From: Flavobacteriaceae bacterium
GTDB taxonomy: Bacteria > Bacteroidota > Bacteroidia > Flavobacteriales > Flavobacteriaceae
DNA length: 50,873 bases
Assembly (NCBI GenBank): GCA_024763245.1
Contig: JANTFW010000006.1
Span: 1-50,873, forward strand
Direction: 5' to 3'
A program made the position numbers and the translations under genes. The number at the start of each line of letters is the position of its first letter. Position 1 is the first letter of the stretch. Under the pieces are notes generated by a model. That model searched no databases. It worked only from the letters and a program-made list of their open reading frames with translations, and was not told the origin of the DNA. Positions 1 through 8,767 of this stretch are shown here, piece by piece.

Positions 1-2770
1 TTCCAACCAGTGCACCGGCTATCTCAGAGTCTTTTAAATGAAGGTCAAAAAACTCGAAACCGTCACTATCGGGATCACAGACTTCTAAGGGTGTGGGTGA
101 TGAAACTACAGGAGAATCAATAACATCTAAAATAAAGTCACCTGTGGCATAACAACCGGTTACATCATCCTCAATTCTATAATAGATCGTTTGTGGATCG
201 GAGGTATTAGCATAAGGAAGACTAATAACATTAGCACCATCTGTAGCATCGCTAGCAGTCTCGTAATAGGACACTGATACACCGGTTTGTCCGGCCATAA
301 TATTAGCATCCATCAAACTTAAATCTACTTGTGTAAATCCATCATTTATGTCATCATCACAGTATTCAAAAGGATTTTGATTTACCGTAAAAGGTACTTC
401 GTTAACACGAATGCTAAAATGTGTTGTAGTAACACAATTTGTAACAGAATTTTCGAGGCGAACATAAATAATCTCATCACCATTAGCAAGCGTATTTTGT
501 ATAGGTGTAGTAATAGGATTCTGGGCATTTTGAGCCTCTACTAAGGAGTGATAATAGCTAACTATAATACCGACTTGCCCGTTGAGAATAGTAGTATCCA
601 TAGTGGTTAAATCAAAGAGCATATAGCCATCACCATCATCATCACATAGTTCAAAATCTGGAATAGGATACACCACAGGTAGTGGATGAGTGATAATCCA
701 AAAACTAGTGGTATTGTAACATCCGGAAGTCCCATTTTCTACACGAACAAAAATTTCTTGGGCTGAAAGTGGTGCATTAGGATTGGTGTATGGATTGTTT
801 AGTGCATTAGATCCTGCATCGGCATCGGCTTGCGACTCGTGGTAGCTAACAACCATACCGGTCTGTCCATTGAGAATAGTCGGGGTTTGACTTTCAATAT
901 CAAAAGGCATATAACCATCATAGTCATCATCGCATTGTTCCATATTTGGGGGCGTATTTGCTATAGGGTTGGCATATACGTGGAGTTGAAATTGCGTGTA
1001 ATTTATACAAGCTGTGGTGTTATCTTCCACACGAACATAAATGCTTTGCGGATTGGATGTGTTTAAATACAGATTGTTGGGGTCAAGTGCATTTACATTA
1101 TTTTCTGCATCGAGTTGAAGTGCAAAATAACTTACACTTACTCCTGTAGTTCCGTTTAACAACTCTGTTTCTTTATCCGATAAAATAAAACCGGTAATTC
1201 CATCGGCAGTAGCATCGTCGCAGGAACTTAATTCGGTAACTACAAAATCATTAAATGGATTGCCATCCAGGTCGCCATCGGCTAGAATTGAGGGTGCCGG
1301 ATTGACTTGAATATCAAAAGCATCGGTGGTAAAGCAACCCCCACTATCTTCTACTCTGTAGTAAATGGTTTGTGTAGGACTTATATTTTCGTAGGGGAAT
1401 GTAAGGGCATTAGACCCGGATTCGGCATCGGCTAAAGTGGTATAATAACTCACGGTGAGTGCTTGTCCATTGCTAATCCCTGCATCTAAACCGGTAAAAT
1501 CCCAATTGTTGACAATGCCATCTGTTGGATTAAGATCTGAAGAAATGCCGTAATCATCACAAACGATTTGTGTACCCGGATTAAGGGGTACGGGTACATC
1601 GGTAACATGAATATCAAAACTTCCGGTACGATAACAAAGGCTTGAGGTATTTTCTATTCTAAAATAGATGGTTTGGTCTGAAGGAGTTGTATTGGTATAG
1701 GGACTACTTAATTCCGTTCCGGCAACAGAAGCATCGGCATCGGCTTGTGATTCGTAATAGCTAACGACAACTCCGGTTTGTGCCCCGATAATTACAGGTG
1801 ATTGACTGTCCAAATCAAAAGTTTGAACAATACCATTGGTATCATCACCATCATCGGTATTATCGCAAATGGATAGGTCGTTGGGTTGATTTATTATGGG
1901 TAATGGATCAATGGTAATAGTAAACGTGGAAGTAATATAACACAAAGTTGTGTCATTTTCTACTCTCACATATATGGTTTGAGGAGAGCTAGTATTGGCA
2001 TATGGCATTATGAGTGCATTGTTGCCGCTGTCAGCATCTGCTAGGTTGACATGATAGGTAACCGTCATACCTGTTTGTCCGCCAAGAATAGTAGCATCTT
2101 GTAATGCGTTTAAGTCAAATTCTGAAGATAGATTAGTATCATCTCCATCTAAGCTATTATCACATTCAATAATATCACTAGCGATATTAATTGTGGGTAA
2201 TGGATGTACTATAAGATTAAAACTAGTTGTAGCATAGCATCCAGTTGTTATTGTTTCAATTCGTATATAAATTGTTTGTGGAGAACTAGTGTTGGTGTAG
2301 TTGCTAGGTAGTGGATTACTTCCAGCATCTGCATCGGCTTGCGAGCTATGATAACTAACACTTACACCGGTTTGTCCACCTATTATTGTTGACGTTTGAG
2401 AACTCAAATCAAAAGACATAAAGCCATCGGTGTTATCATCACACAGCTCTAAATCAGGAGGTGTATTGGCAATAGGATTGGGGTTTACAATAAGATTAAA
2501 CTGTGTTGTAGAACTACATCCTGCAGCGGTGTTTTCAAGATTAACGTATATAGTTTGAGGATTACTAATATTAGTGTAATTTGTGGGTAAGGCATTGGTC
2601 ATTGCAATAGCATCCGCCATTGTTTCGTAATAGGTAACTGTAACGTCAGTTTGCCCATTTATTATTTCGGCATCTTTGGATGATAAATCAAAAGAAGTAA
2701 ATCCATCGGCGGTAGCATCGTCACATAATTCGTAAGCTGAGATGGGTGTAATAGTGGGAATTGGATGATA
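1..2770 (-). repeat. About ten tandem ~95-105-residue surface modules
   Basis: Within the large surface protein the Asp-rich motif recurs near 2725, 2440, 2145, 1850, 1545, 1225, 930, 640, 350 and 80 on the plus-strand scale, a period of roughly 280-320 bases. Each module runs from the motif (for example LCDDNTDGFMSFDL) through a Tyr-containing strand to a segment like SPQTIYVR(I/V)E and a Cys-containing strand, then a short Pro-rich linker such as VNPNPI. Copies are diverged rather than identical, so this is an old array of Ig-like folds and not a recent expansion. Confidence 0.85.
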
Positions 2771-3982
2771 GGTAACGGTAGTTTGAGATGTTAACTCACA
2801 ACCATCATCAGAAAATACATGGATTTCGTAAGTACCTGTAGTATTTACGGTCAAGTTATCTGATGTTCCAATAACTGTTCCCATATCACTGGTTTCATAC
2901 CATTCATATCCAGTAATACTTACACCTGCATCAATATTAGATATTGTAGCTTGTATTGTAAATGGAGCATCCCCTTGACAAAAATCTTGATCCGGATCTG
3001 TACTAAGATTAAATGAGGTGTTTACTGTAACTAAAACATCATCAGTTTCAACAACAATATCACCATTACAATTTGTATAAACTACTTCGGAAGTATAGGT
3101 AGTATCATTAGAGGGGCATACATTTATTGTAGCCGTATTGCCAACTACATTATTGGCATCATCAAACCAAGTTACGGTATAATTTTGGTTGCCGTTTGGG
3201 GTAAAACGCCATGCTTCTTGACTTGCGTTCCAAGCTCCTGTATTTCGACCCGGAGGTGTATAAGCAACAGTTGATGTTTCATTTTGTATCCCTATAAGTG
3301 CATTACCACCATTCCAACCGGTACAGGTAGGTTTATCGTCAATATATACCTCTATGGCATTAGTCGTTTCATAAAGAACAATCTGTTGTGTTGTCATGAT
3401 ACTAGTACAACTATATTGACAAATCGCATCAAAACTAACCACGAAAGTTCTACAAGGGGCCGATCCGATGACGTCCCTTTTGATACTGCCACAAACACTA
3501 GGGTCAATGTCATGATATGCACCGAAAATGGCATTAGGAACTGGTGCAGAGCTAGGATTGTTTGTTGGGATTGTTTGGTTAAAAGACCAATCACAACTCC
3601 CTCCTGCATTGGCAACATCAAATGTAATAACACCATTAGATCCTACCAGTAATTGATTATATGTATTCCCAAAAAAACAGAATGTAAAAGGTAAATCAAT
3701 AGCATTTGACCAAACATCATCCGTATTCACACTTACCGGTGTCCCTCCGGGAAGGTCATAAGGAAAAGGAGGTGCGTAGGGTATTGAGCTAACAACATAT
3801 GAATCTGTTTCGCCTGTTTCTAAAAATGTAGCAGTTAAATTGGTGCAATTTCCGGTTGCACAATCTAATGTTTGATCAACACCTGCGTTTACATTAGGAC
3901 ATCCGGGTCCTTGGGCAAATGAATTAAAAATAAAAAGTACAAAGGAACTTATTAGGTAAATTTTTTTTGAGAAATTCATCAT
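1..3982 (-). CDS. Large secreted repeat protein, probably T9SS cargo (N-terminal part)
   Basis: One frame stays open from an ATG-ATG start at 3982 to the window edge, giving 1327 codons with no stop, so the C-terminus is missing. Residues 1-24 form a signal peptide ending NSFAQ. Residues 25 to about 262 are a Cys- and Trp-containing globular domain of the kind found at the front of flavobacterial surface proteins. Residues 262-402 contain Ig/PKD-like strands. From about residue 405 to the edge there are about ten tandem modules of 95-105 residues, most carrying a C-D-D-x-x-D-G-F/Y-like motif. This layout is typical of proteins exported by the type IX system and ending in a gliding-motility or type B sorting domain. 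That domain is outside the window, so T9SS export is inferred. Likely role: surface adhesion or gliding. The exact ligand cannot be told from sequence. Confidence 0.85.
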   Translation of the reverse strand, partial: MMNFSKKIYLISSFVLFIFNSFAQGPGCPNVNAGVDQTLDCATGNCTNLTATFLETGETDSYVVSSIPYAPPFPYDLPGGTPVSVNTDDVWSNAIDLPFTFCFFGNTYNQLLVGSNGVITFDVANAGGSCDWSFNQTIPTNNPSSAPVPNAIFGAYHDIDPSVCGSIKRDVIGSAPCRTFVVSFDAICQYSCTSIMTTQQIVLYETTNAIEVYIDDKPTCTGWNGGNALIGIQNETSTVAYTPPGRNTGAWNASQEAWRFTPNGNQNYTVTWFDDANNVVGNTATINVCPSNDTTYTSEVVYTNCNGDIVVETDDVLVTVNTSFNLSTDPDQDFCQGDAPFTIQATISNIDAGVSITGYEWYETSDMGTVIGTSDNLTVNTTGTYEIHVFSDDGCELTSQTTVTYHPIPTITPISAYELCDDATADGFTSFDLSSKDAEIINGQTDVTVTYYETMADAIAMTNALPTNYTNISNPQTIYVNLENTAAGCSSTTQFNLIVNPNPIANTPPDLELCDDNTDGFMSFDLSSQTSTIIGGQTGVSVSYHSSQADADAGSNPLPSNYTNTSSPQTIYIRIETITTGCYATTSFNLIVHPLPTINIASDIIECDNSLDGDDTNLSSEFDLNALQDATILGGQTGMTVTYHVNLADADSGNNALIMPYANTSSPQTIYVRVENDTTLCYITSTFTITIDPLPIINQPNDLSICDNTDDGDDTNGIVQTFDLDSQSPVIIGAQTGVVVSYYESQADADASVAGTELSSPYTNTTPSDQTIYFRIENTSSLCYRTGSFDIHVTDVPVPLNPGTQIVCDDYGISSDLNPTDGIVNNWDFTGLDAGISNGQALTVSYYTTLADAESGSNALTFPYENISPTQTIYYRVEDSGGCFTTDAFDIQVNPAPSILADGDLDGNPFNDFVVTELSSCDDATADGITGFILSDKETELLNGTTGVSVSYFALQLDAENNVNALDPNNLYLNTSNPQSIYVRVEDNTTACINYTQFQLHVYANPIANTPPNMEQCDDDYDGYMPFDIESQTPTILNGQTGMVVSYHESQADADAGSNALNNPYTNPNAPLSAQEIFVRVENGTSGCYNTTSFWIITHPLPVVYPIPDFELCDDDGDGYMLFDLTTMDTTILNGQVGIIVSYYHSLVEAQNAQNPITTPIQNTLANGDEIIYVRLENSVTNCVTTTHFSIRVNEVPFTVNQNPFEYCDDDINDGFTQVDLSLMDANIMAGQTGVSVSYYETASDATDGANVISLPYANTSDPQTIYYRIEDDVTGCYATGDFILDVIDSPVVSSPTPLEVCDPDSDGFEFFDLHLKDSEIAGALVG

Positions 3983-4130
3983 AAATACACTTCAATTAAA
4001 TAAAAATACTTACAATAACTAGTTATAAGTTATAACTCGCAATATATAAAAAAACAATAGAACTGTGCGATTATTGTAGATAAAAAAAAATGAACTCAAA
4101 AAAATTAAAAAAAAACGAGATTCGGATACT

Positions 4131-5078
4131 TTATTTTGCAAAAGAGAGATAAATAAAAAGTACATAACTACCGACCAAAAGAAAGCCTTCGAATCGTGAT
4201 ATACTATACCTTTTAGGAATTAAAGCTAGTGGTACTAAGGCTGCGGCAATACCCATCATCCAAAAAATATCGCTGTGTAACAATTGAACATCTTGTACGT
4301 GAATGGGTTTTATTAATGCGGTAATGCCCAAGACAGAGCCTATGTTAAAGATATTGGAACCGATTAAATTCCCTAAAGAAATGGCCTTCTCTTTTTTGAG
4401 TGCGGCAATTACAGAGGCAGCCAATTCCGGAATACTCGTACCCAATGCCACCATGCTCACCCCTATAACACGTTCGCTAACGCCTAAAGTTATGGCCAAA
4501 TCAGTAGCTCCTTTTACCAACAAATCAGAGCCAAACCACAAAGATGTTCCCCCTAATACTAACCATAATATAATTTTATAATTAGGACTTTCTTTTAGAG
4601 ATTCATCAATGTCTTCGGGTGCGGATTTATGTAATTTTCTAGCACGATAAATAATAATAATGACAAAAACAACGAGTAATAGCAACAAAAAACCACCCTC
4701 TAAACGAGACAAAATCAAGTCATTCTGCAGGAACAGGTATAACAAGAGGGAGGCAATCATCATTTTGGGCCAATTGATTTTAAAAAACTCCATATCTACG
4801 TTAAGAGGTGCAATTAGGGCTGTAACCCCTAATACCAGAGCTATGTTGGCAATATTAGACCCGATGACATTGCTCAACGCCAAATCTGGATGTCCGCTAA
4901 AGGCAGATTGCATACTGACAATAAGTTCCGGAGCAGAAGTGGCAAAAGAAACAACGGTCATCCCGATAACTAACTTAGATAGTTTTAATTTAAAGGATAG
5001 GGAAACAGAGGATCGTACTAACAAATCGCCACCTATGACTAATAAAACCAATCCAATAATGATATAAAAAATACTCAT
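4131..5078 (-). CDS. Calcium/sodium antiporter, CaCA superfamily (YrbG-like)
   Basis: This 315-residue inner-membrane protein is the usual length for bacterial K+-independent Ca2+/Na+ exchangers. It shows the two inverted alpha repeats that define the family. Alpha-1 has ATSAPE at residues 46-51 and GSNIANI at 73-79. Alpha-2 has GTSIPE at 213-218 and GSNIFNI at 240-246. The Glu in each PE pair is the expected cation-binding residue. About ten hydrophobic segments surround a short charged central loop (residues 145-165). It stands alone, with a TATATTTG -7 box 20 bases upstream of the ATG. It probably exports Ca2+ in exchange for Na+ or H+; which ion is used cannot be decided from sequence. 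Confidence 0.9.
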   Translation of the reverse strand: MSIFYIIIGLVLLVIGGDLLVRSSVSLSFKLKLSKLVIGMTVVSFATSAPELIVSMQSAFSGHPDLALSNVIGSNIANIALVLGVTALIAPLNVDMEFFKINWPKMMIASLLLYLFLQNDLILSRLEGGFLLLLLVVFVIIIIYRARKLHKSAPEDIDESLKESPNYKIILWLVLGGTSLWFGSDLLVKGATDLAITLGVSERVIGVSMVALGTSIPELAASVIAALKKEKAISLGNLIGSNIFNIGSVLGITALIKPIHVQDVQLLHSDIFWMMGIAAALVPLALIPKRYSISRFEGFLLVGSYVLFIYLSFAK

Positions 5079-5098
5079 TGTCTAATAAATTTTGATTG

Positions 5099-5106
5099 CA
5101 AATATA
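5099..5106 (-). promoter_or_regulatory. -7 promoter box of the antiporter gene
   Basis: On the minus strand the bases read TATATTTG, a perfect match to the Bacteroidota -7 consensus TAnnTTTG, 20 bases before the ATG at 5078. I see no clear TTG -33 element at the expected spacing. Confidence 0.55.
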
Positions 5107-5723
5107 GGTTTTTACCGGAAAGTAATGTTCATTCTGTGTGGTTTGTATCTTTTTTGGCTTTGCTGAGATTCGCTTAAAATGTCGGTAGAGTTCTGGTTTT
5201 TACATTACCGTATAAAAAATGTTTTAGGGGCTAATTAGACACTTCAAAATAATGAAATAGGCAAAAAAGATCCCTAAAGTGGAAGCTTTTTCCATTAGTT
5301 AATGAAAAACTATAAAAATAAACCATTGTTTAGTTGTATATTTATACCGATAACCCCTTATCTAGTTTATAATTGAAACTATATTGTAGGATATAATTTT
5401 ACATGTAAAAAGAAGTTTTATCTTTTTATTATAATTTGGTAGGTAAATGTATTAATTTTCGGTGAAAAATTTGGAGCGTATTTTCTAATTGTTATACATT
5501 TATAGAACCATTCCACGAAAAGCTACTTTTCAAAGAATAGAATATAGTTACATTTGCACCTTATATGCGTATGAGTTATTTACGGCTATCGGGTGTATAT
5601 AGAATGATTCTTTACAGGAAGCGTTCCTAGTATGTTTGTGTTATGAGCTATGTGTGCACCATAGTAACTACACAACTAGTTTCGCCGGCCTGATGTGTTA
5701 CAACTAACCCAAAACCCAAAAAA

Positions 5724-5783
5724 ATGATAAGCTTACTTATTTATTTAGTACATCTCATTAAAATTATTATTATAAACCTTTAA
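5724..5783 (+). CDS. Possible 19-residue hydrophobic peptide ahead of the SPFH gene
   Basis: ATG to TAA encodes MISLLIYLVHLIKIIIINL, almost entirely hydrophobic, with one Lys and one His near the middle. The stop lies 12 bases before the SPFH start. Both ATGs are preceded by the same short context, AAAACCCAA, with 4-6 A/T bases before the start codon, which hints that both are translated. It could be a small membrane partner of the SPFH protein, a leader whose translation affects the downstream gene, or chance in an AT-rich spacer, where Ile and Leu codons are common. I do not recognise a family. Confidence 0.35.
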   Translation: MISLLIYLVHLIKIIIINL

Positions 5784-5795
5784 AACCCAATTATT

Positions 5796-7136
5796 ATGTT
5801 AACAACAATCGGAATTTTAGTAGTTATTGCAGGACTTATTTCATTAATCGCAAAACCTTTGTTTAAATCCTTTATGTCGCTGGAATGGCTGACAGTTCGG
5901 CGTAGTATTCAAGCCATACTCTTTGGTTTGCTGCTTAGTTTTGTGACCGGAATGTTTTTCTATGCTGAACCGGGTACTGCCTATGCGGTACAATATCCTT
6001 GGGGTGGACAAAAAGCCGTTTTTCACCAAGGGATTCAAACTAAAATGTGGGGACGATTAATTCCTATACAATTTGAAATGCCTATTAAATATGTTATGCC
6101 CAATGAAGACGGAAGCCTTCCGGAACAGAGTGAATATACCCATGTAGATCGGGCTAGAGAATGGGAGTTTAACGACGCTGTTAAGGGGAGAATCGCTACT
6201 TCTATTGTGATAAGTATCAATACCGCCAATGCAGAACAATTTTTATCGGTTGCCGATAGAAATAAATCGGAGGCCAACTTAATACAATCCAGGATAATAC
6301 CCAATATTGATCAATCTATAAAAAATACATGTAAGCTAATGGCTGCCCAAGATTATATTTCCGGACAAGCTGCAGATTTTGATCGATTTTTTCAAGATCA
6401 GCTAGAGAATGGTATGTATGTTTTAGAAGAATACCAATTAGAAGAAAAGCCCGAAATAATAGGTGATAGTACCACTATTAGAACGGTAGTTAATAATAAG
6501 TCCAGCAGACAAAAACGCTATCGTGTAAAAAAAGATGACAAGGGAAATGTAGTACGTGTTAACGGTAATTCACTAGGTTCTTATGGATTGACCGTAGTGC
6601 AAGCGGTAGTAAATGAAATAGATTGGGAGCCCACCTTTGATCAACGTTTAAAATTGCAAAAAGAAGAGGTGGCACAGACCCAGTTAGAAAAGCAACAAGC
6701 AGAACGCGAGTACTTTAGAGCACAAAAAGAAAAAGCAAAAGGCGAAGCCGAAAAAGCCATAGAAAGAGCGCGTTTGGAAAAAGAACAGATACAGCAGACC
6801 ATTACGGCCGAAACGGAAGCAAAGGTGGCAGAGTTTAATTTAATCATGGAGAAAAAACAGTTTGAGGTTGAGCAATACAAGGCGAAGAGTAAAAAAGTAG
6901 CTGCTGATGCTCAATATTACGAAAATGCCAAATTGGTTAGTGCGGGATTAACTCCTCAAGAACGAGCCGAGTGGAATTATAAAACGGCAGTGGGTGTTGC
7001 CGGAGAATTAAAAATGTTACAACTACCCACAACTTATATTGAAAGTAGTGGAAAATCCGGAAATAAATCGAATTTGTTAGAATCTTTAATCGGTGCCGAA
7101 CTGGCTAAAAAAATGATTACAACCACAAATAAATAG
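5796..7136 (+). CDS. SPFH/band-7 (flotillin-like) membrane protein
   Basis: The 446-residue protein has two N-terminal hydrophobic segments (about 1-25 and 37-60), an SPFH-like beta-rich region (about 70-275), and then a long Glu/Lys/Gln/Ala-rich coiled coil (about 280-375). The C-terminal tail is polar. This order matches flotillin and prohibitin-type scaffold proteins, which oligomerise on the inner membrane and organise lipid or protein domains. The coiled coil has the typical A-E/K-A-E heptads. It is longer at the N-terminus than simple stomatins because it carries a second membrane segment. It appears monocistronic apart from the tiny upstream frame, and a terminator follows. The specific partner protein or process is not evident. 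Confidence 0.85.
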   Translation: MLTTIGILVVIAGLISLIAKPLFKSFMSLEWLTVRRSIQAILFGLLLSFVTGMFFYAEPGTAYAVQYPWGGQKAVFHQGIQTKMWGRLIPIQFEMPIKYVMPNEDGSLPEQSEYTHVDRAREWEFNDAVKGRIATSIVISINTANAEQFLSVADRNKSEANLIQSRIIPNIDQSIKNTCKLMAAQDYISGQAADFDRFFQDQLENGMYVLEEYQLEEKPEIIGDSTTIRTVVNNKSSRQKRYRVKKDDKGNVVRVNGNSLGSYGLTVVQAVVNEIDWEPTFDQRLKLQKEEVAQTQLEKQQAEREYFRAQKEKAKGEAEKAIERARLEKEQIQQTITAETEAKVAEFNLIMEKKQFEVEQYKAKSKKVAADAQYYENAKLVSAGLTPQERAEWNYKTAVGVAGELKMLQLPTTYIESSGKSGNKSNLLESLIGAELAKKMITTTNK

Positions 7137-7145
7137 TAATACAAT

Positions 7146-7216
7146 AAGCCGATTCCATATAAATAGTAGCATTCCTAAAACAGGACTTGAGTAGTATATC
7201 CGGAATCGGCTTTTTT
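7146..7216 (+). terminator. Intrinsic terminator after the SPFH gene
   Basis: Arms AAGCCGATTCC (7146-7156) and GGAATCGGCTT (7202-7212) are perfectly complementary over 11 bases, and a T-run covers 7211-7216. The loop is unusually long at 45 bases and contains its own small inverted repeat, TCCT/AGGA, so the RNA may form a branched hairpin. Confidence 0.8.
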
Positions 7217-7255
7217 AGTAATAAGAGAAACAAACCCTAATAAACTCCAGAAAAA

Positions 7256-7540
7256 ATGCGTAATGGAACACAGTATGCAACAGCACTACTAAAACGCATG
7301 CAAAGGCGTAAAGCAGCCAATAAAAGACAACGCGACAAGTATCGAAGTATGCACCGAACGGCATGGTATACTAAATCGGGTGAGCGGCATCTTTTACAAA
7401 AGAAAAAGATGAGTGTAGAAGCTTTAGAAAAAATAAAAATGGCTATTCGATTACAAATACGTAGGGAAAAAATAAAAAACACCCTGTTGTTTGTGATTTT
7501 GACGGTTGTAGTGTTTGGGCTTCTTATTTCTTTTTTGTAA
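7256..7540 (+). CDS. Small basic tail-anchored membrane protein, unknown function
   Basis: I do not recognise a family. The 94-residue product has a very basic N-terminal 70 residues rich in Arg, Lys and Gln (RRKAANKRQRDK and similar runs) and one hydrophobic C-terminal segment (about 75-93, LLFVILTVVVFGLLISFL). That suggests a tail-anchored inner-membrane protein with a cytoplasmic domain able to bind nucleic acid or lipid head groups, which is inference only. It follows the terminator of the SPFH gene and lies 24 bases upstream of the DUF2007-like gene, with which it may form a small operon. Confidence 0.65.
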   Translation: MRNGTQYATALLKRMQRRKAANKRQRDKYRSMHRTAWYTKSGERHLLQKKKMSVEALEKIKMAIRLQIRREKIKNTLLFVILTVVVFGLLISFL

Positions 7541-7564
7541 CTTTAGAATATAAATATAATTATC

Positions 7565-7804
7565 ATGGATGATACAAAGAGGATAATACCTGTTTTTTCC
7601 GGCTCGTTAATAGAAGTAGATAAGTTAAAACACGATTTACAAGCTGCAGGAATAGAAGTAATGATAAAAGACAACGACACCGCCGCTATGCTTTCCGGTT
7701 TTGCCAATGTTTCAAGACCTGCATTGCAATTGTGTATTTTAGAAACACAGGTGGAGAAAGCCCAACCGGTAGTGGCTAAATTTAAAGCGCGTTTTAAATT
7801 ATAA
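7565..7804 (+). CDS. DUF2007-like small protein
   Basis: The 79-residue product resembles DUF2007, a family of small cytoplasmic proteins annotated as putative signal transducers on weak evidence. Features that fit are the opening strand IIPVFSGSLIEVDKLK, a helix, the strand GIEVMIKDND, an internal GFAN turn, and a closing alpha/beta unit (QLCILETQVEKAQPVV) that gives a ferredoxin-like fold. It sits 24 bases after the small basic membrane protein and is followed by more than 100 bases of spacer before the pseudouridine synthase. No catalytic residues are visible. Confidence 0.7.
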   Translation: MDDTKRIIPVFSGSLIEVDKLKHDLQAAGIEVMIKDNDTAAMLSGFANVSRPALQLCILETQVEKAQPVVAKFKARFKL

Positions 7805-7921
7805 ATGTTCAGGTAATCTGCCTATTTGTAGTAAACCAGGTTATCTTAATTTTAAATGTAAAATGCTGCTCGTACCAATTAATAGTGTATTTTCGCGCCA
7901 AAATTTATACATAGCTAAGTT

Positions 7922-8710
7922 ATGAAACCATCTAAATCGTCGCGAGGACGACAATCAAAACCCAACAACCCCCAAAAAAGTAGTAACCCACAAGATCGAT
8001 CGGGTATTCGACTCAACAAATATATTGCTAATGCAGGTATTTGTTCGCGCAGAGAAGCCGATGTTTATATTAAAGCAGGTAATGTTACCGTAAATGGAAA
8101 AACGGTTACAGAAATGGGCTTTAAAGTACAAGATAACGATATAGTACGTTTTGATGAAACGACAATAAGTCCCGAAGAAAAACGCTATATTTTATTGAAT
8201 AAACCTAAGAATTATATCTCAACGGTAGAAGATGATAGGGGACGAAGAACCGTAATGGATTTGGTTAAAAATGCCGCAAAAGAACGTATTTATCCTGTAG
8301 GGAGATTAGACAGAAATACTACGGGATTACTCTTATTTACCAACGATGGTGAATTGGCTAAAAAATTGACACATCCCAAACACAATGTTCGAAAGTTATA
8401 CCAAGTTTCATTGGATAAGAAAGTGAGCATTAATGATTTAAGAAATATTGCTTCAGACAATTTTAAAGTGGAGGACCGAAAAGTGTTTGTCGATGCCATT
8501 TCTTATATTGAAGGACAACCCAAATCAGAAGTGGGTATTGAAATTCATTCCGGACGAAACCGTATTGTTCGTAAAATATTCGAGAGCCTGGGTTATAAAG
8601 TGGTTAAACTAGATCGTGTGATTTTTGCCGGATTAACCAAAAAAAATCTACCTCGTGGTTTTTCCAGACCTTTAACGAAACAAGAGATTAATAATTTAAA
8701 AATGTTGTAG
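7922..8710 (+). CDS. rluB: 23S rRNA pseudouridine synthase, RsuA/RluB/E/F family
   Basis: The 262-residue protein starts with a basic, Ser/Gln-rich leader (1-28) followed by an S4 RNA-binding domain (about 30-75, IRLNKYIANAGICSRREAD). The catalytic domain contains GRLDRNTTGLLL, with the catalytic Asp at residue 130 followed by the conserved Arg. Downstream HPKHNVRKLYQV and SGRNRIVRKIFE match the family. It isomerises uridine to pseudouridine, most likely in 23S rRNA helix 93 near the peptidyl-transferase centre if it is a true RluB. RluE or RluF specificity cannot be excluded. It is convergent with ruvC, and a strong shared hairpin separates the two. Confidence 0.9.
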   Translation: MKPSKSSRGRQSKPNNPQKSSNPQDRSGIRLNKYIANAGICSRREADVYIKAGNVTVNGKTVTEMGFKVQDNDIVRFDETTISPEEKRYILLNKPKNYISTVEDDRGRRTVMDLVKNAAKERIYPVGRLDRNTTGLLLFTNDGELAKKLTHPKHNVRKLYQVSLDKKVSINDLRNIASDNFKVEDRKVFVDAISYIEGQPKSEVGIEIHSGRNRIVRKIFESLGYKVVKLDRVIFAGLTKKNLPRGFSRPLTKQEINNLKML

Positions 8711-8723
8711 ACCTGTAGGGAAA

Positions 8724-8761
8724 GGGATAATTTCGGAACGAAATGGTATCGAAGTTATCCC
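8724..8761. terminator. Shared hairpin terminator between rluB-like gene and ruvC
   Basis: GGGATAATTTCG (8724-8735) pairs with CGAAGTTATCCC (8750-8761), a 12-bp stem including one G-U pair and a 14-base loop. It lies in the 57-base gap between convergent genes. A T-run follows on the plus strand after 10 bases (from 8771), so it probably serves the plus-strand gene and perhaps both. Confidence 0.7.
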
Positions 8762-8767
8762 ACTACC

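Larger units (their letters stand above)
5079..5795. other. 717-base intergenic region upstream of the SPFH gene
   Basis: No long reading frame fits here. Besides the antiporter promoter it contains two plus-strand -7-like boxes, TACATTTG (5549-5556) and TATGTTTG (5631-5638). A short inverted repeat with 5-base arms AGGAA/TTCCT and a GCG loop (5616-5628) lies directly before the second box, where it could act as an operator. The last 72 bases hold a 19-codon reading frame described separately. If either promoter is used, the SPFH transcript has a leader of about 150-240 bases, long for this lineage. Confidence 0.5.

Noticed and set aside
1-2770. CRISPR array
   Set aside because: Repetition is at about 300-base spacing, coding and diverged, not 30-40-base identical repeats with spacers.
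3284-3652. 122-codon plus-strand frame
   Set aside because: It lies wholly inside the N-terminal domain of the large surface protein on the other strand, and its product is Thr/Asn/Cys-rich with no family resemblance.
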